64,000 nt of DNA, taken from positions 35,301,501 to 35,365,500 of the forward strand of contig CP136898.1 of the NCBI GenBank assembly GCA_034359265.1. Direction: 5' to 3'. Under the pieces are notes generated by a model, which saw only the letters and a program-made list of their open reading frames with translations, was not told where the DNA came from and made no database searches. Numbering within the stretch: the stretch's first letter is position 1; each line of letters begins with the position of its first letter. Positions 31,141 to 42,508 of this stretch are shown here, piece after piece. This stretch comes from Canna indica (Eukaryota > Streptophyta > Magnoliopsida > Zingiberales > Cannaceae). Made by a program: the position numbers and the translations under genes.

Positions 31141-32718
31141 ATGACTAGTGAAATTCAACTAGCTCAAGGGTCCTCTACTCATACTCCACCATTGTTCGAT
31201 GGAAATACTATGTCTATTGGAAGATACGTATGAATGACTTTCTACAATCACTAGGCTTGGATGTATGGAGAATGATACAAGTAGAGTATAAGCAACCAAC
31301 CAAGGATATGGATGAGTGAGACCTAGAAGAGATTAAACTCTTTAATGCAAATGCAAAGACCGTCCATGCATTATATTGCGGCCTATCAATTAATGAGTTC
31401 AATAGGATTTCTACTTGTATGTCCGCATATGAACTTTGGAAAGTCTTAGAGACTACACATGAAGGTACTTCATAAGTTAAGGAATCTAAGATAAACCTAC
31501 TCATGCATGATTATGAAATTTTCAAAATGTTATCGCATGAATCTATTGATGTCATGTATGCTCGACTTCAAAATATTACAAATGGTTTAGCTAACCTTGG
31601 TAGAGAGATAAGGGAAGAGGAGAAGGTAAGAAAGCTCATTCGTTCCCTTCCAAAAGCTTGGGAGCTCAAGGTCATCGCAATTATGGAAGCGAAGGATATA
31701 AGCACCTTGAAGATCACCGAGCTCATTGGGTCTCTCATGATACATGAGACCCATATGAAGCAATACAAGGAGGAAGATGCTCCCAAAGGCAAGACCATTG
31801 CCTTAAAAGCATCACACCGGGGTGAAGAATCCTCATCATCCGAGGAAGAGACCGACGATTTTAAGGAAATCGCAATGTTGGCGAGAAGATTCATGACCTT
31901 CATGAGAGGAGGCATGAGAAAGGGAAGAGGAGGCTACATATGCTACAATTGCAACAAGACTAAGCATCTAAGGAAGGATTGCCCACTTATCAAGATGGCA
32001 TCCACCTCTAACCCTCACAAAAGAGACAAATACAAGAAGAAGAAGAAGAAGGCAATGATGGCTTCGTAGGATGAAAGCGAGCCTTCATTAAGTGAAGAAG
32101 ATTCCAAGAGTGAAAAAGCAAATCTTTGCTTGATGGCAAATGACCATGAGGTAAGATTTACATTTGATGAGCTTTCATTTACTCAAGAAGAACTAGAGAA
32201 TGAATTTGATCAAATGCATGAAGAATTTAATGCTATTAGGAGAAAATTTAAAGAGCTTAAAAAGGACAATAGATCTTTAGAGCTTGAAAATGATAGTTTA
32301 CTACTCTCATGCAATGAATTAAGGAAAGAAGTAGATACCCTTAAGGATGAGAAACATGCCCTAGATGAAGCTAAGAAAAACTTAGAATATGACAACAAAA
32401 AATTGACAGATGAAAACAAGTACTTAAGTGATCAAGTAGAGCACTTGAATGATAGCATGCTAACTTTGAAAAAGGAATTTCGCATGCTAAATGAAAAAAA
32501 TGATAATCTTACAAAATACCATGCCTAAGGTTGTCCATGCTAAAAAGTCATCACACTTCCATGCTCACACACATAATAGAAGGAAATTTAATGAAAGTTA
32601 TTTCTCATGCGGTATATTTGGCCATATGGCTAAAGATTGTGCATTAAGGAGGAACCCGCATGTTAGATTTATTTGGGCTCCTAAGATGACTAACACTCAA
32701 GGACCCAAGAAAATTTAG
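31141..32718 (+). pseudogene. Copia gag of the Sirevirus-like element
   Basis: Begins MTSEIQLAQGSSTHTPPLF. A frameshift near 31205 and several stops interrupt it; 31503-32069 and 32130-32528 lie in one frame. Features: copia gag core (LIRSLPKAWELKVIAIMEAKD), an acidic stretch (EESSSSEEETDDF), a first zinc knuckle CYNCNKTKHLRKDC, a lysine run, then a coiled coil of about 120 residues (KELKKDNRSLELENDSLL and on) and a second knuckle CGIFGHMAKDC after a frameshift. Family role: packages element RNA into particles. The coiled coil between two knuckles is longer than in most copia gags. Confidence 0.85.
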
Positions 32719-32774
32719 GTACCTAAAATAGTTTGTTCTCCTTTTGTAGATGGAGAAGCATCCTCAAGCAAGTA

Positions 32775-35700
32775 GAAGCACATAGATATTAGATAGTGGT
32801 TGCTCAAAACACATGACGGGGGATATCAGCCTTTTTGCAATCCTATCAAGCAAAGATGGTGGACATGTGACATTTGGAGACAATGCCAAAGATAAGATTG
32901 TTGGCATTGGTGATATAGGTATACTTCCTTACCCATGCATTAAAAATGTTTTACTAGTTGATGGGTTAAAGCATAACTTGATTAGCATATCTCAATTGTG
33001 TGACAATGGATATGTAATTATTTTTGAAGCATCTAAATATATCATTAGGAGTGCACCATCTAATGACATTATGTTTATTGGAAATAGGTAAGAAAATATT
33101 TACACATTAGTTTTAAATGTCTTGCCTAATTCCCATGTTAGATGTTTGGTTGCCATGGAAAATGATTCTTGGTTGTGGCATAGAAGGCTAGGACATGCTA
33201 GCATGAGCCTCATCCAAGAAATATCTAAGAAGGAACTAGTTAAATGATTACCCAAGATAAAATTTGAAAAAGATAAACTTTGTGATGCATGTCAACTAGG
33301 CAAGCAAGTTAAATCTTAATTTCATAGAATTAATCAAGTAAGCTCATCTAGAACACTTGAACTTGTGCACATGGATCTTTTTGGTCTATGTGATGTAGCT
33401 AGTCTAGGTGGAAAACTATATTGCTATGTGCTAGTTGATGATTTCTCGAGATTTACATGAGTTTTCTATTTAGCTAAGAAAAATGAAACCTTTGATTTTT
33501 TCAAAAAATTTACTAAGAGAGTTACAAATAAGAAAGGAGTTTCAATTTTGAAAATTAGAAGTGACAATGGAGGAGAATTTAAAAATAAAAAAATTTCCGA
33601 ATTTTGTGATGAATTGGGTATTGAACATACCTTTTCTTCTCCCAGGACCTCTCAACAAAATGACGTGGTTGAGAGGAAGAATAGAACCATACAAGAGATG
33701 GTTAGGACCATGCTTTGCGAAAATAATTTGCCCAAGTATTTTTGGGCCGAAGCCATAAATACCTCTTGTTATGTGCTTAATTGCATTTTATTGAGACCTA
33801 AAATTAAGAAAATACCTTTTGAGCTTTGGAATGATAAAATCCCAAGTGTGGGATATTTTCATGTTTTTGGATGTAAATGTTTTATCTTAAACACTAAGGA
33901 GCATTTAGGAAAATTTGATTCTAAATCCGATGAAGGCATTTTCCTAGGTTATCCCAATAATTCTAAGGCATATAGAGTATATAATCATAGGACTATCATT
34001 GTTGAAGAATCTATGCATGTAACATTTGATGAAACTAATTATTCTTCTTGAAATGTTAAAATTGTGAATGTAGGTGAGGAACTTGAGGAACTAACATTTC
34101 ATGACAAAGAGGTGGAGAATGAAGACAATGAGGAAACTCAACATGAAGAACCATCATCCTCAACTCTACCTCAAGATGAAGACGAAGAAGAGGAAGCTCT
34201 ACCTCCTCTCCCTAAAGGATATCGATTGATAAGGGATCATCCAATAGATCAAGTCATTGGAGAACCATCAACGGGAGTGGTAACGCGCTCCAAACTTAAA
34301 AACATTTGTCAATATATAGCATTCATATCTCAAGTAGAGCCAAAGAACATTAAGGAAGCAATAGAAGATGAATTTTGGGTAATAGCTATGCAAGAAGAAC
34401 TCAACCAATTTGTTAGAAATGAAGTATGGGACTTAGTACCTAGACCTAGTGGACAAACAGTGATTGGGACTAAATGGGTGTTTAGAAACAAGTTAGATGA
34501 AGGAAGTTTAGTCATTAGAAACAAAGCTAGGTTAGTGGCCCAAGGGTACAATCAAGAAGAAGGAATAGATTATAATGAAACTTATGCTCTCATAGCTAGA
34601 TTAGAAGCAATTCGAATGCTTTTGGCTTATGCTAGTTTTAAAGTCTTTAAACTTTTTCAAATGGATGTCAAAAGTGCATTTTTAAATGGTTTCATCGATG
34701 AAGAAGTATATGTTGAACAACCCCCCGGATTTAAAAGTTTTGAGTTTCCAAACCATGTTTTCAAACTTAAAAATGCTTTATATGGTTTAAAACAAGCCCC
34801 TAGGGATTGGTATGAAAGGCTTTACACTTTTTTAATTGATCAAGGCTTTACCATTGGAAAAGCCGATGTCTCCCTTTTTATAAAACACAATGAAAATTAT
34901 ATTTTACTTGTGCAAATTTATGTTGATGACTTAATTTTTGGTGCTACTAATGAAACTCTTTGTGAGTGGTTTGCTAAGTGTATGCAAGATGAATTTGAGA
35001 TGAGCATGATGGGAGAGCTCTTCTTCATTCTTGGTCTTCAAATCAAGCAAACCAACAAAGGAATCTTCATCAATCAAGCCAAGTACACAAAGGAGCTTAA
35101 TTATCGAAAGGTTTGGGATGAATGAAGCCAAGATAGCTTCTACACCAATGAGCACATCCATCAAGTTTGACAAAGATGAAGATGGTGTCAAAGTAGATGA
35201 AAAATGATATCGAGGTATGATTGGTAGTCTTCTTTACTTAACCGCAAGTAGACCTGATATCATGTTTAGTGTTTGTGCATGTGCTAGGTTTCAATCTTTT
35301 CCATGAATATCTCACTTAAGTGCGGTCAAACGCATATTGAGATATTTGAAGGGCACGGTTGACTTAGGACTATGGTATCCATGTAATGCATCTTTTGACT
35401 TAATCAGTTTTTCGGACGCGGGTTTTGCTTGGTGTAAAGTAGATAGAAAAATCACTAGTGGGTGTTTTCAATTCCTAGGAGTGAGTCCTGTCTCTTGGTT
35501 TTCAAAAAATCAAACCTCAGTTGCACTTTCAACTACCGAAGCAGAATACATCGCTACGACTAGTTGTTGTGTACAAGTCCTTTGGATGAAACAAACCCTT
35601 TTGGATTATGGACTCTATGACTAAGCATACCTATACATTATGATAACACTAGTGCAATTAATTTAACGAAAAATCCTATTTTACACTCTATGACTAAGCA

Positions 35701-35872
35701 TATTGATCTAAGGCACCATTTTCTTAGGGATAATGTAGCTAAGGGAAATATATCGGTGAAATTCGTATCCACGAACAAACAACTTGCCGATATATTTACA
35801 AAACCCTTGAGTGAGGAAAGCTTTACAAACTTAAGAATGCAATTAGGAATTTGTGTTTTTCCAAGTGGTTAA
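32775..35872 (+). pseudogene. Copia pol of the Sirevirus-like element
   Basis: Protease LDSGCSKHMTGD near 32790; GAG-pre-integrase WLWHRRLGHASMSL near 33170; integrase (VHMDLFG near 33365; 33548-34051, SDNGGEFKNKK and TSQQNDVVERKNR); RT (34064-35125, KWVFRNKLDEG, MDVKSAFLNGF, LVQIYVDDLIFG); RNase H (35337-35872, LSTTEAEYIA, TNKQLADIFTKPL). Stops at 33247, within KQVKS, near 33460, after the integrase and in the RT/RNase H link make it non-functional. Domain order protease-integrase-RT defines Ty1/copia. Confidence 0.9.
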
Positions 35873-36297
35873 AATTTTTTCAAAGCATACATGTTTTTAA
35901 AAAAAAATAAAAAAATTGCATTTTATAAGGTATCATCACACTAATGTATTGCCTTGTAATGGGACTTTGCGACTTATTGATGTTTGCCTCCTATAGGCTT
36001 ACATTAATAGGAAGGACTATAGTGGTAGATGATACTTGGTTTTAAGGCTTTTTTGGTTTTTATGATGGAACTCATTAATTGTACCTTAACTCTTGCCCTT
36101 TTTGATTGATGTCAAAAGGGGGAGAAAAAGTAAGGTCACATTTGTTTTATGATGCATATAGATAAGGGGAGTTACAAGCAAGATATGCACATTGATAGGG
36201 AGAGCATATGTTAAGTTGTGTATTATGTATGCCTTAACTCAAACTCACAAATAGTACTTATTGTTTTCCTCAAAATTTCATATTGTGTTTGTCATCA

Positions 36298-36313
36298 TCA
36301 AAAAGGGGGAGAT
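36298..36313 (+). promoter_or_regulatory. Polypurine tract of the Sirevirus-like element
   Basis: CAAAAAGGGGGAGAT-type tract immediately before the 3' LTR. A second similar tract (AAAAGGGGGAGAA) lies at 36113-36126. Repeated tracts are reported for Sireviruses. Confidence 0.8.
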
Positions 36314-37704
36314 TGTTGGCTTAAGGATTCCCCCCTTAGGCCTTGATCTTCATTTTGATGATAACAAACAAGTATTTAATAGATGTGTATGAAGTTTTGA
36401 GTTCATGATGAGGTTGCGATAAGCATGCGAACTTCGGCGAACCTCGCTCGGAGAAACGAAAGGAAAGAACGTCAAGAAAGGCTCGAATGTAGGTTGAGTA
36501 TAAATCTTGTAATATACCCCTAGGATCTCATCCCAAGCGTAGTTGTAAAGTTACCCAAGTTAAAACTTGGTAACTAAACCCATGAAAAGCATGCAACAAA
36601 GATAAGATAAAAATCAGTCTCAGCCTAAGTTCGATCGACTGGTCGATCGACCGAACAAGGCAGAAAAATGGCAGTAGCCACTTCTGTCGACCGGTCGGTT
36701 GACCGAACATATGCAAAAATTGGCAGTGGCTATTTCGGTCGATCGGGTGATCGATTGAACATGGCCAGAAAATGGCAGTGGCTACTTCGGTCGACCGACC
36801 GAGGCCAAAAACTGGTTGTGCCTACTTCGATCGACCGATCAGTCAACCAGATAGCAGAGGAGTTGAAATGCGACTCATTCGGTCGACTGTATAGAGCAGT
36901 AGAAGCACAAAAAGCCAGTGGTCGCTCGGCGGTCGATCGGTTGGTCGACCGACAATCGAACGACAAGCGACCAAACAGCGTCCAACGGGCGAAAAAATGC
37001 CCGTTGAGGAGCTGTTCGGTTGAGGGGTTATAAATACCCCTCACCTAACTTCTTTAAACACTCTCAACATCTAATACAAGCTTAAAGAAGAGAGATTTGT
37101 TTCTTTTAGAGATTGATTGCTTGCTCTCGCTTCTCTGATCAACATCTTCTCAAGCGCTCATCCTCCCTCAACTCAGGCTTCGATTCGAGCTCAACGACTT
37201 GGCGAGTTGAAGGCTTTGAAGGCTTGGAAAATAGCATTTGATCTTGGTCTATTTCCTAGCTCTTTTCATTGTAATTTTAAGTGTTGTTTAAACTTGTTTT
37301 CATTGGTTAGCTTACTAGGTGTGCTAATGTAAACACTTAGGTCTTACTTTGTAGAATTGTGTTTTGCCTAGGTGAATAGGTTTGAGGTGTTCTGAAAGGA
37401 TTGAGAATAGAGTCCTCGGTTGTATTCAAAGGGAAACACAAAATCTATAAAGTAGTTGGTTAGAAATCCTTGGTGTGAAGCCAAGGTAGTGGAGTAGGCG
37501 GTTGGCCGAACCACTTTATTTTCAAGTGTTAGCATTGCCTTGTGTTTTTGTTTTCAATTGTGCTTCATATTCACTAACGAATATTACTTAGTTGCACTTG
37601 CATTTGGTTGAAATTGAAATTGGTTAAAAGGAGAATTGAAGTATATTAGTAAAGTAACCCAACACTATTCAACCCCCCCTTCTAGTGTGGGATTTCACTC
37701 AACA
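36314..37704 (+). repeat. 3' LTR of the Sirevirus-like element
   Basis: 1,391 bp, uninterrupted, followed by TSD ACCTT. Contains the CGGTCGA palindrome array (36628-36965), a TATA box (37029-37036), the empty CACTA target (37441-37470) and the terminal hairpin (37660-37690). Confidence 0.92.
37029..37036 (+). promoter_or_regulatory. TATA box of the 3' LTR
   Basis: TATAAATA, in the same context as in the 5' LTR. Confidence 0.65.
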
Positions 37705-38323
37705 ACCTTGAAGTGCATCATCGTTACAGGGTTGCTCAAGCTTGCTATGCACAATAAGAGGAGTTGGTTTTCATGTGATAAGTGTTCTATCCTATTTTCT
37801 TGTGATTAATAATTGTTTTATGTTTAGTTATTGATTGTATTTCAATTGTGTATAAAGACTTAGTGGTTGATCTTGTAGTTTGGTGGTCACCTTGGTGTAG
37901 AGGTTTAAATCCACCGGTGTAAAATTGGTTTGCTAGGATAGTTGTGTAGTCCTTAGGAGAAGAGGTGTTGGAGGTACTCTCGGTCGTGAGAGTATCCCTC
38001 AAGTGTGAGAGTCAGAGCCTTGGCTTGTAAATTCTCTTGTAGGATACAATTAATCTAGTAGACTAGAGTTTGGAAATCCAAAGCGGGGTGGTTAGATAGT
38101 CGAGTAGGCATTGAGGCCCAACCACTAAAAATCTTGTTGTGTTTGCATTAATTAATTGTGTGTTTGATTACCAATTACTTGTTATACTACTAATTCATCT
38201 AATCTAATTTAAGCATCAACTCGGGAACTTTAGAATACAATTAGAATTGAAATTAGGGCAAAGGATTAGATAACACACTATTCCCCCCCCCCCCTCTAGT
38301 GTGTCCATTTCACTTAAACGTCG

Positions 38324-39800
38324 TGGCTCAACGGACGGGCTTATCAATCTCCAATTTTCACCAAATAGGGGCTGGTCCTTCCACCAAGAATCGAGCAGTG
38401 AGCAAAGGGAGAAAGACGATGAGAAACCCCGAAATTAATTGACAAAAGATAAAAGTACCTGCTGGAATTTTAGGACTCCTCCAAAGATCTAACACTGCAG
38501 TGATATTTTCCGATGATGGGAAAATCCGGCAGAGCTTCTCCAAGCTTGCAGATTTATGAGAAGTGGAATTGGGAAGGTGCGGCTAGAGGTTGGTGAGGGG
38601 AAATATTTATGAAACTTGAATCATCAATTAGGCGGTTCGGCCACCCCCTATAAATAACTCTCCAAGGGTCAGCTACTATAGTTGACCCTATTATTTTGAA
38701 TTGCCCCGGAATTCGGAATTCTGGGGTTTGCCTCCAACCGAAATCCCTTTCAAAAAGGGAGTTCAAATTTTGGCTCCCTATCTAATAGGGAGTTTAAATT
38801 TTGGCTTCCTATCTAATAGGGAGTCAAAACTATTCTCCCTATTAAATAGGGAGACTAGGCACATAGGGAGACCAAGCTCCCTATCTAGGCAGATGGAATC
38901 AGATCTCTATTCAAAATAGAAATTTATTTTTCCACCGTGCTTGAACCGACCCAATCCAAACCATGGGCCAGTTCACTCCATGAATCGGACCACAGGTTCA
39001 GTTCGGTTCAACCCTTGAACTGGACTAGGGGTTGGATGAAACTTATCGTGTGTCAGACCCTATAAATTAGGGTTCCGAGGAACTCCTTCCTCGAGTACTT
39101 TTAATTCATTCGAATGGGAAACATCTTTCCCAATTTTTTCCATAGACAAGAACTGTGATTGTGTCACAGCATATTCATGCTAGCAAATATTAAGTGCCGC
39201 ATTCGAGCTTTATCCTATAAAACTCGTTACAGGGAAGCCTATTTGTGTGTGACCCATTGGGCCCTACACTAAGCTAGTAGTGAGTCGTGCAAGACGGTGA
39301 GTCGAATTCAGTAGAACTCCTTCTATTTGAATTTCCACGAGCCATCACTAGACCCTTATAGTGCAGTCGTGCGAGACACAATTCAGAAGTCAAGATTGAC
39401 GTCTAACAATGTATCATAACTACCCGGATAGTGTGAGGCTCAATCTGCAGGGATCAAACGCCCTTTGGTGATTAGTTACCGTGCAACTAAATCCTTTGGT
39501 TACACAATGTTCTGAATGCGGCTAGAGTATGACAGTCGTGTCAAACTCTAATACTGATTCATATGTATTCCACTCTCTCAAGTTGTCATATCATTCATGA
39601 ATAGTCTAAAACCCTTTTCCGACTTTCATATTCACTCTGGGCAGAGATTCCCGGGTCGACACTTGCATGAGCACAAAGGACATTCTCTCCTCTTACTAGG
39701 AGTAATTGATTCCTATTTGATTGTTCACCTACCTTCATGATGGCTTCACGATGCCAGAGTACTCGACACATAACTTTACGAGAAACGTAGGAAATACACC
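38324..39800. repeat. LTR-derived repeat, second copy of the 18395-20425 family
   Basis: Matches 19330-19900 over 39190-39750 (GACCCATTGGGCCC, CAAGATTGACGTCTA, GGACATTCTCTCCTCTTAC). The upstream part has several AATAGGGAG-type short direct repeats (38755-38880). No protein domain. It is the right-hand side of the site into which the solo LTR at 24341 inserted. Confidence 0.5.
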
Positions 39801-39801
39801 A

Positions 39802-40360
39802 AAGCGATAGATTGTCAATCACAAGGTTACAATGACTATAAGTCGAATGGCCACACTAGAGGGGGGGTGAATAGTGTGTTCGCTAAAAACTTTAAACCTA
39901 ATCCGTTTTTAATCCTTTCTTACAACTTAGGCAAACATAGGCAAAACACAATACAATCAACAAGCGGAAGAAAATAGTAAGGCAATTTAAACACAAATAA
40001 AGAGATTATGCTAAAACATGAATTATAGTGGTTCGGCCCCAATGCCTACTCTACTACCTAAGCACCCCGTTTAGAAAATACAACAAAGTGATAGATTGTC
40101 AATCACAATGTTACAATGACTATAAGTCGAATGGCCACACTAGAGGGGGAGTGAATAGTGTGTTCGCTAAAAACTTTAAACCTAATCCGGTTTGAATCCT
40201 TTCTTACAACTTAGGCAAAACATAGGCAAAACACAATACAATCAACAAGAGAAAGTAAATAATAAGGCAATTTAAACACAAATAAAAAGACTGCTAAAAT
40301 ATGAATTTATAGTGGTTCGGCCCCAATGCCTACTCCACTACCTAAGCACCCCGTTTAGAA
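39802..40360 (-). repeat. Tandemly duplicated LTR end (Sirevirus-like, minus strand)
   Basis: Two units with a period of 284 bp (GATAGATTGTCAATCACAA at 39806 and 40090). Each carries, on the minus strand, the LTR-terminal hairpin CACACTATTC-C-tract-CTCTAGTGTGG and the GGTAGTAGAGTAGGC-like block of Sirevirus LTRs. A partial, duplicated LTR end; no TSD seen. Confidence 0.65.
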
Positions 40361-40459
40361 TTTTCAACTTAGCTTTACTAGATTAAAGTATTTCCTTACA
40401 ATGAGGACCTTTTCACAGAAGAGTCTCTGCTCTCACACCGAAAGCACACCCGCTTTCAT

Positions 40460-40461
<2 letters not shown>

Positions 40462-40492
<31 letters not shown>
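40462..40492. repeat. (GA)n microsatellite
   Basis: About 15 GA dinucleotides. Confidence 0.97.
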
Positions 40493-40497
<5 letters not shown>

Positions 40498-40989
40498 AGC
40501 AAAAGAAAAAATTGGATATATTTAAGAAAACTCATAAGTTTTAGGATATATTTAAGTAATGACCCTTAAAATTTTAGAGTTTTTATGTTAAAAAGTTATT
40601 TTTTGTCCATGTCAGCATGCCACACATCATCATTTTAATGAGACTGTTGACGAACAATTAATTGGAGGATTCGATTGATACAAATGTGATAGTATATGAT
40701 ACTGGACTGGATTAAAACTATTGGGCCCGGACGGACTAAACCCAGCAGTGCCCCATCATTCACCTCGAACCAAACCACGCGGCCCCGCCCAAGGGGCTCC
40801 ACTCAAATTACACCCATGAGCCAGACTCAAGCCAGGCTAGACGGCTCCATTCGGGGAACCCACCCGGCCATACATGGACTACCACATCCTCTCTTATCAC
40901 AAGGGATATACTATCATAAACCCGCCATCTCTGGTATTGGCCTCGACCCATTCTAGGCAATAATCCTAGTGAGATTGTCAGGCAGCATG

Positions 40990-42270
40990 TGTTGGCCCAA
41001 GGGTTCTTCCTAGGCCTTGATCTCTATTTTGATGATAACAAACATGTATTTAATATAATTGTGAAGTTTTGAGTTCAGGTTGAGGTTACGATACGCGCGC
41101 GAACTTCGCTCAGAGAAATGCAAAAAATCGACAAAAAAAAAGGCTCCGATGTAAATCATGTAGAATTTATAGATTACTAAGTAGACTTCATGTAATATAC
41201 CTCTAGGAATAAATCCCAAGCCTATTTGTAATGTTATCCAAGTCAAAATATGGTAACAGAACCCGGAAAGAAAATGCGCAACAAAATGAGTGTAAAAAAT
41301 AGCCTCAGCCCATATTCAGTCGACCATCTGGTCAACCGATGGAAGCAAAAAAAGAGGTAGAAAGAAGAAGCTCGGCATTCGATCGATCGGTTGGTTGACC
41401 GTCCGAAGTCAAAAAAGAACAGAGGAAATTCGGTCGTCCAAGTGATTGACCTAATGTGGCCAAAAAAGGGCAGTAGGCTCACGGTCACTGGGCGGTCGAT
41501 TAATTGGTCGACCGATGATCGATCGACAAGCGACCAGATGGCGTCCAACGGGCAGAAAAACACCCGTTGGAGTGTACTGCCGAGTGAGGAGTTATAAATA
41601 CCTCTCACCAACCTCTCTTAAAGGCTCTTAACAGTGATTAGTGCATTCCTAAGAGAGATTTAAGCCTTCAAAGATTGATTTGCGCTCGCTTGCTTCACCG
41701 ATAGCTTCATCTTCCTCAAGCGATCTTCTCGTCTCAACTCCGGCAACAATTCGAGCTCCATCTTGAAGAGTTGGAGACTTGGAAGGCTTTGGAAGGAGCT
41801 CACAATTGTGGTTTCATTTTTAGCTCCTTCTTTGTTGTTTTTCATTGTTTTTAATTATATTTCTCATTGTTAGCTTGCTAGGTGTACTAGTGTAAACACT
41901 TAGGTTTACTTTGTAGAATTGTGTTTTGCCTAGGTGAATAGGTTCGAGGCATTCTCAAAGGGTTGAAAAGCAAGTCATCTGTTGTATTCAAAGGGAAACA
42001 CCTTATCTATAAAAGGCTGGTTAGAAATCCTTAGAGTGGAGCCAAGGTAGTAGAGTAGGCGGTTGGCAGAACCACTCTAATTGCTTGTGTTTGCGTTGTG
42101 GTGCTCATTTGATATTAATTACTATTTATAATTGACAAGCATCGTAATTTAGTTGCATGATTAATTTGGTTGCATTAGAAATCGAACTCAAAAGAAATCG
42201 AATAGAAATTAAAACTCACCCAACACTATTCAAATCCCCCCCCCCTTCTAGTGTGGGTATTTGATCAACA
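40990..42270 (+). mobile_element. Solo LTR, Sirevirus-like, in the Tat 5' LTR
   Basis: 1,281 bp, TGTTGGCCCAAGG...TTGATCAACA, with an exact TSD GCATG (40985-40989 and 42271-42275). Same architecture as the LTRs at 25007 and 36314: GATGATAACAAAC, GGTCGA palindromes, TATAAATA at 41593-41600, and the C-tract with TCTAGTGTGG near the end. No internal coding remains. Confidence 0.93.
41593..41600 (+). promoter_or_regulatory. TATA box of the solo LTR
   Basis: TATAAATA in the context GTTATAAATACCTCTCACC, matching the other Sirevirus-like LTRs. Confidence 0.6.
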
Positions 42271-42464
42271 GCATGATCACCTCCACCTGTAATATACAAA
42301 CACGACACACCTCAGGTAACCTAAGTTCCAATTCCATAAACTTCCACCTAGGAGTTCCCCTAACTTAGGCATCGGAGTGTCTTTTGCAGGTCCCCCCCTG
42401 TGTTGAACCAAACAAGGAGAGACATCGAACTGGACTGGAAGACCCCGACTCTCAGGCTAGAATA

Positions 42465-42484
42465 TTTGGCGCCCATCGTGAGGC
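42465..42484 (+). promoter_or_regulatory. Primer-binding site of the Tat-like element
   Basis: TTTGGCGCCCATCGTGAGGC directly after the 5' LTR. TGGCGCC...-type sites are typical of plant Ty3/gypsy Tat elements. Confidence 0.8.
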
Positions 42485-42508
42485 TATGTAAATTTTACCT
42501 CCCCTACA

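Larger units (their letters stand above)
25007..37704 (+). mobile_element. Sirevirus-like Ty1/copia element, second layer of the tower
   Basis: LTRs TGTTGGCTTAAGG...CACTCAACA at 25007-31084 (with the CACTA inside) and 36314-37704. Exact 5-bp TSD ACCTT at 25002-25006 and 37705-37709. Internal domain 31085-36313: primer site, gag with a long coiled coil, protease, integrase, RT, RNase H. Just before the 3' LTR is the tract AAAAAGGGGGAGAT, with a second AAAAGGGGGAGAA at 36113. LTR size, multiple polypurine tracts and an extended gag suggest the Sirevirus (SIRE/Maximus) lineage. Several stops and frameshifts disable it. Confidence 0.92.
24341..38318 (+). mobile_element. Solo LTR (Sirevirus-like), outermost layer of the nested tower
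   Basis: 24341-25006 plus 37710-38318 form one LTR of about 1,275 bp that starts TGTTGG and ends CACTTAAA (a decayed CACTCAACA). It is flanked by the 5-bp duplication CGTCG (24336-24340 and 38319-38323). Content matches related LTRs: GATGATAACAAAC near the start, CGGTCGA palindromes in the middle, and a C-tract and TCTAGTGTG hairpin near the end. No internal domain remains, so it is a solo LTR produced by LTR-LTR recombination. It was later split by the copia element at 25007. Confidence 0.82.
40703..42464 (+). repeat. 5' LTR of the Tat-like element (interrupted)
   Basis: Begins TGGACTGGATTAAAACTA directly after TSD GATAC and ends AGAATA before the primer site. About 476 bp without the solo LTR insert. 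Other copies read TGTGGACT here, so the first two bases may have been lost. Confidence 0.82.
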
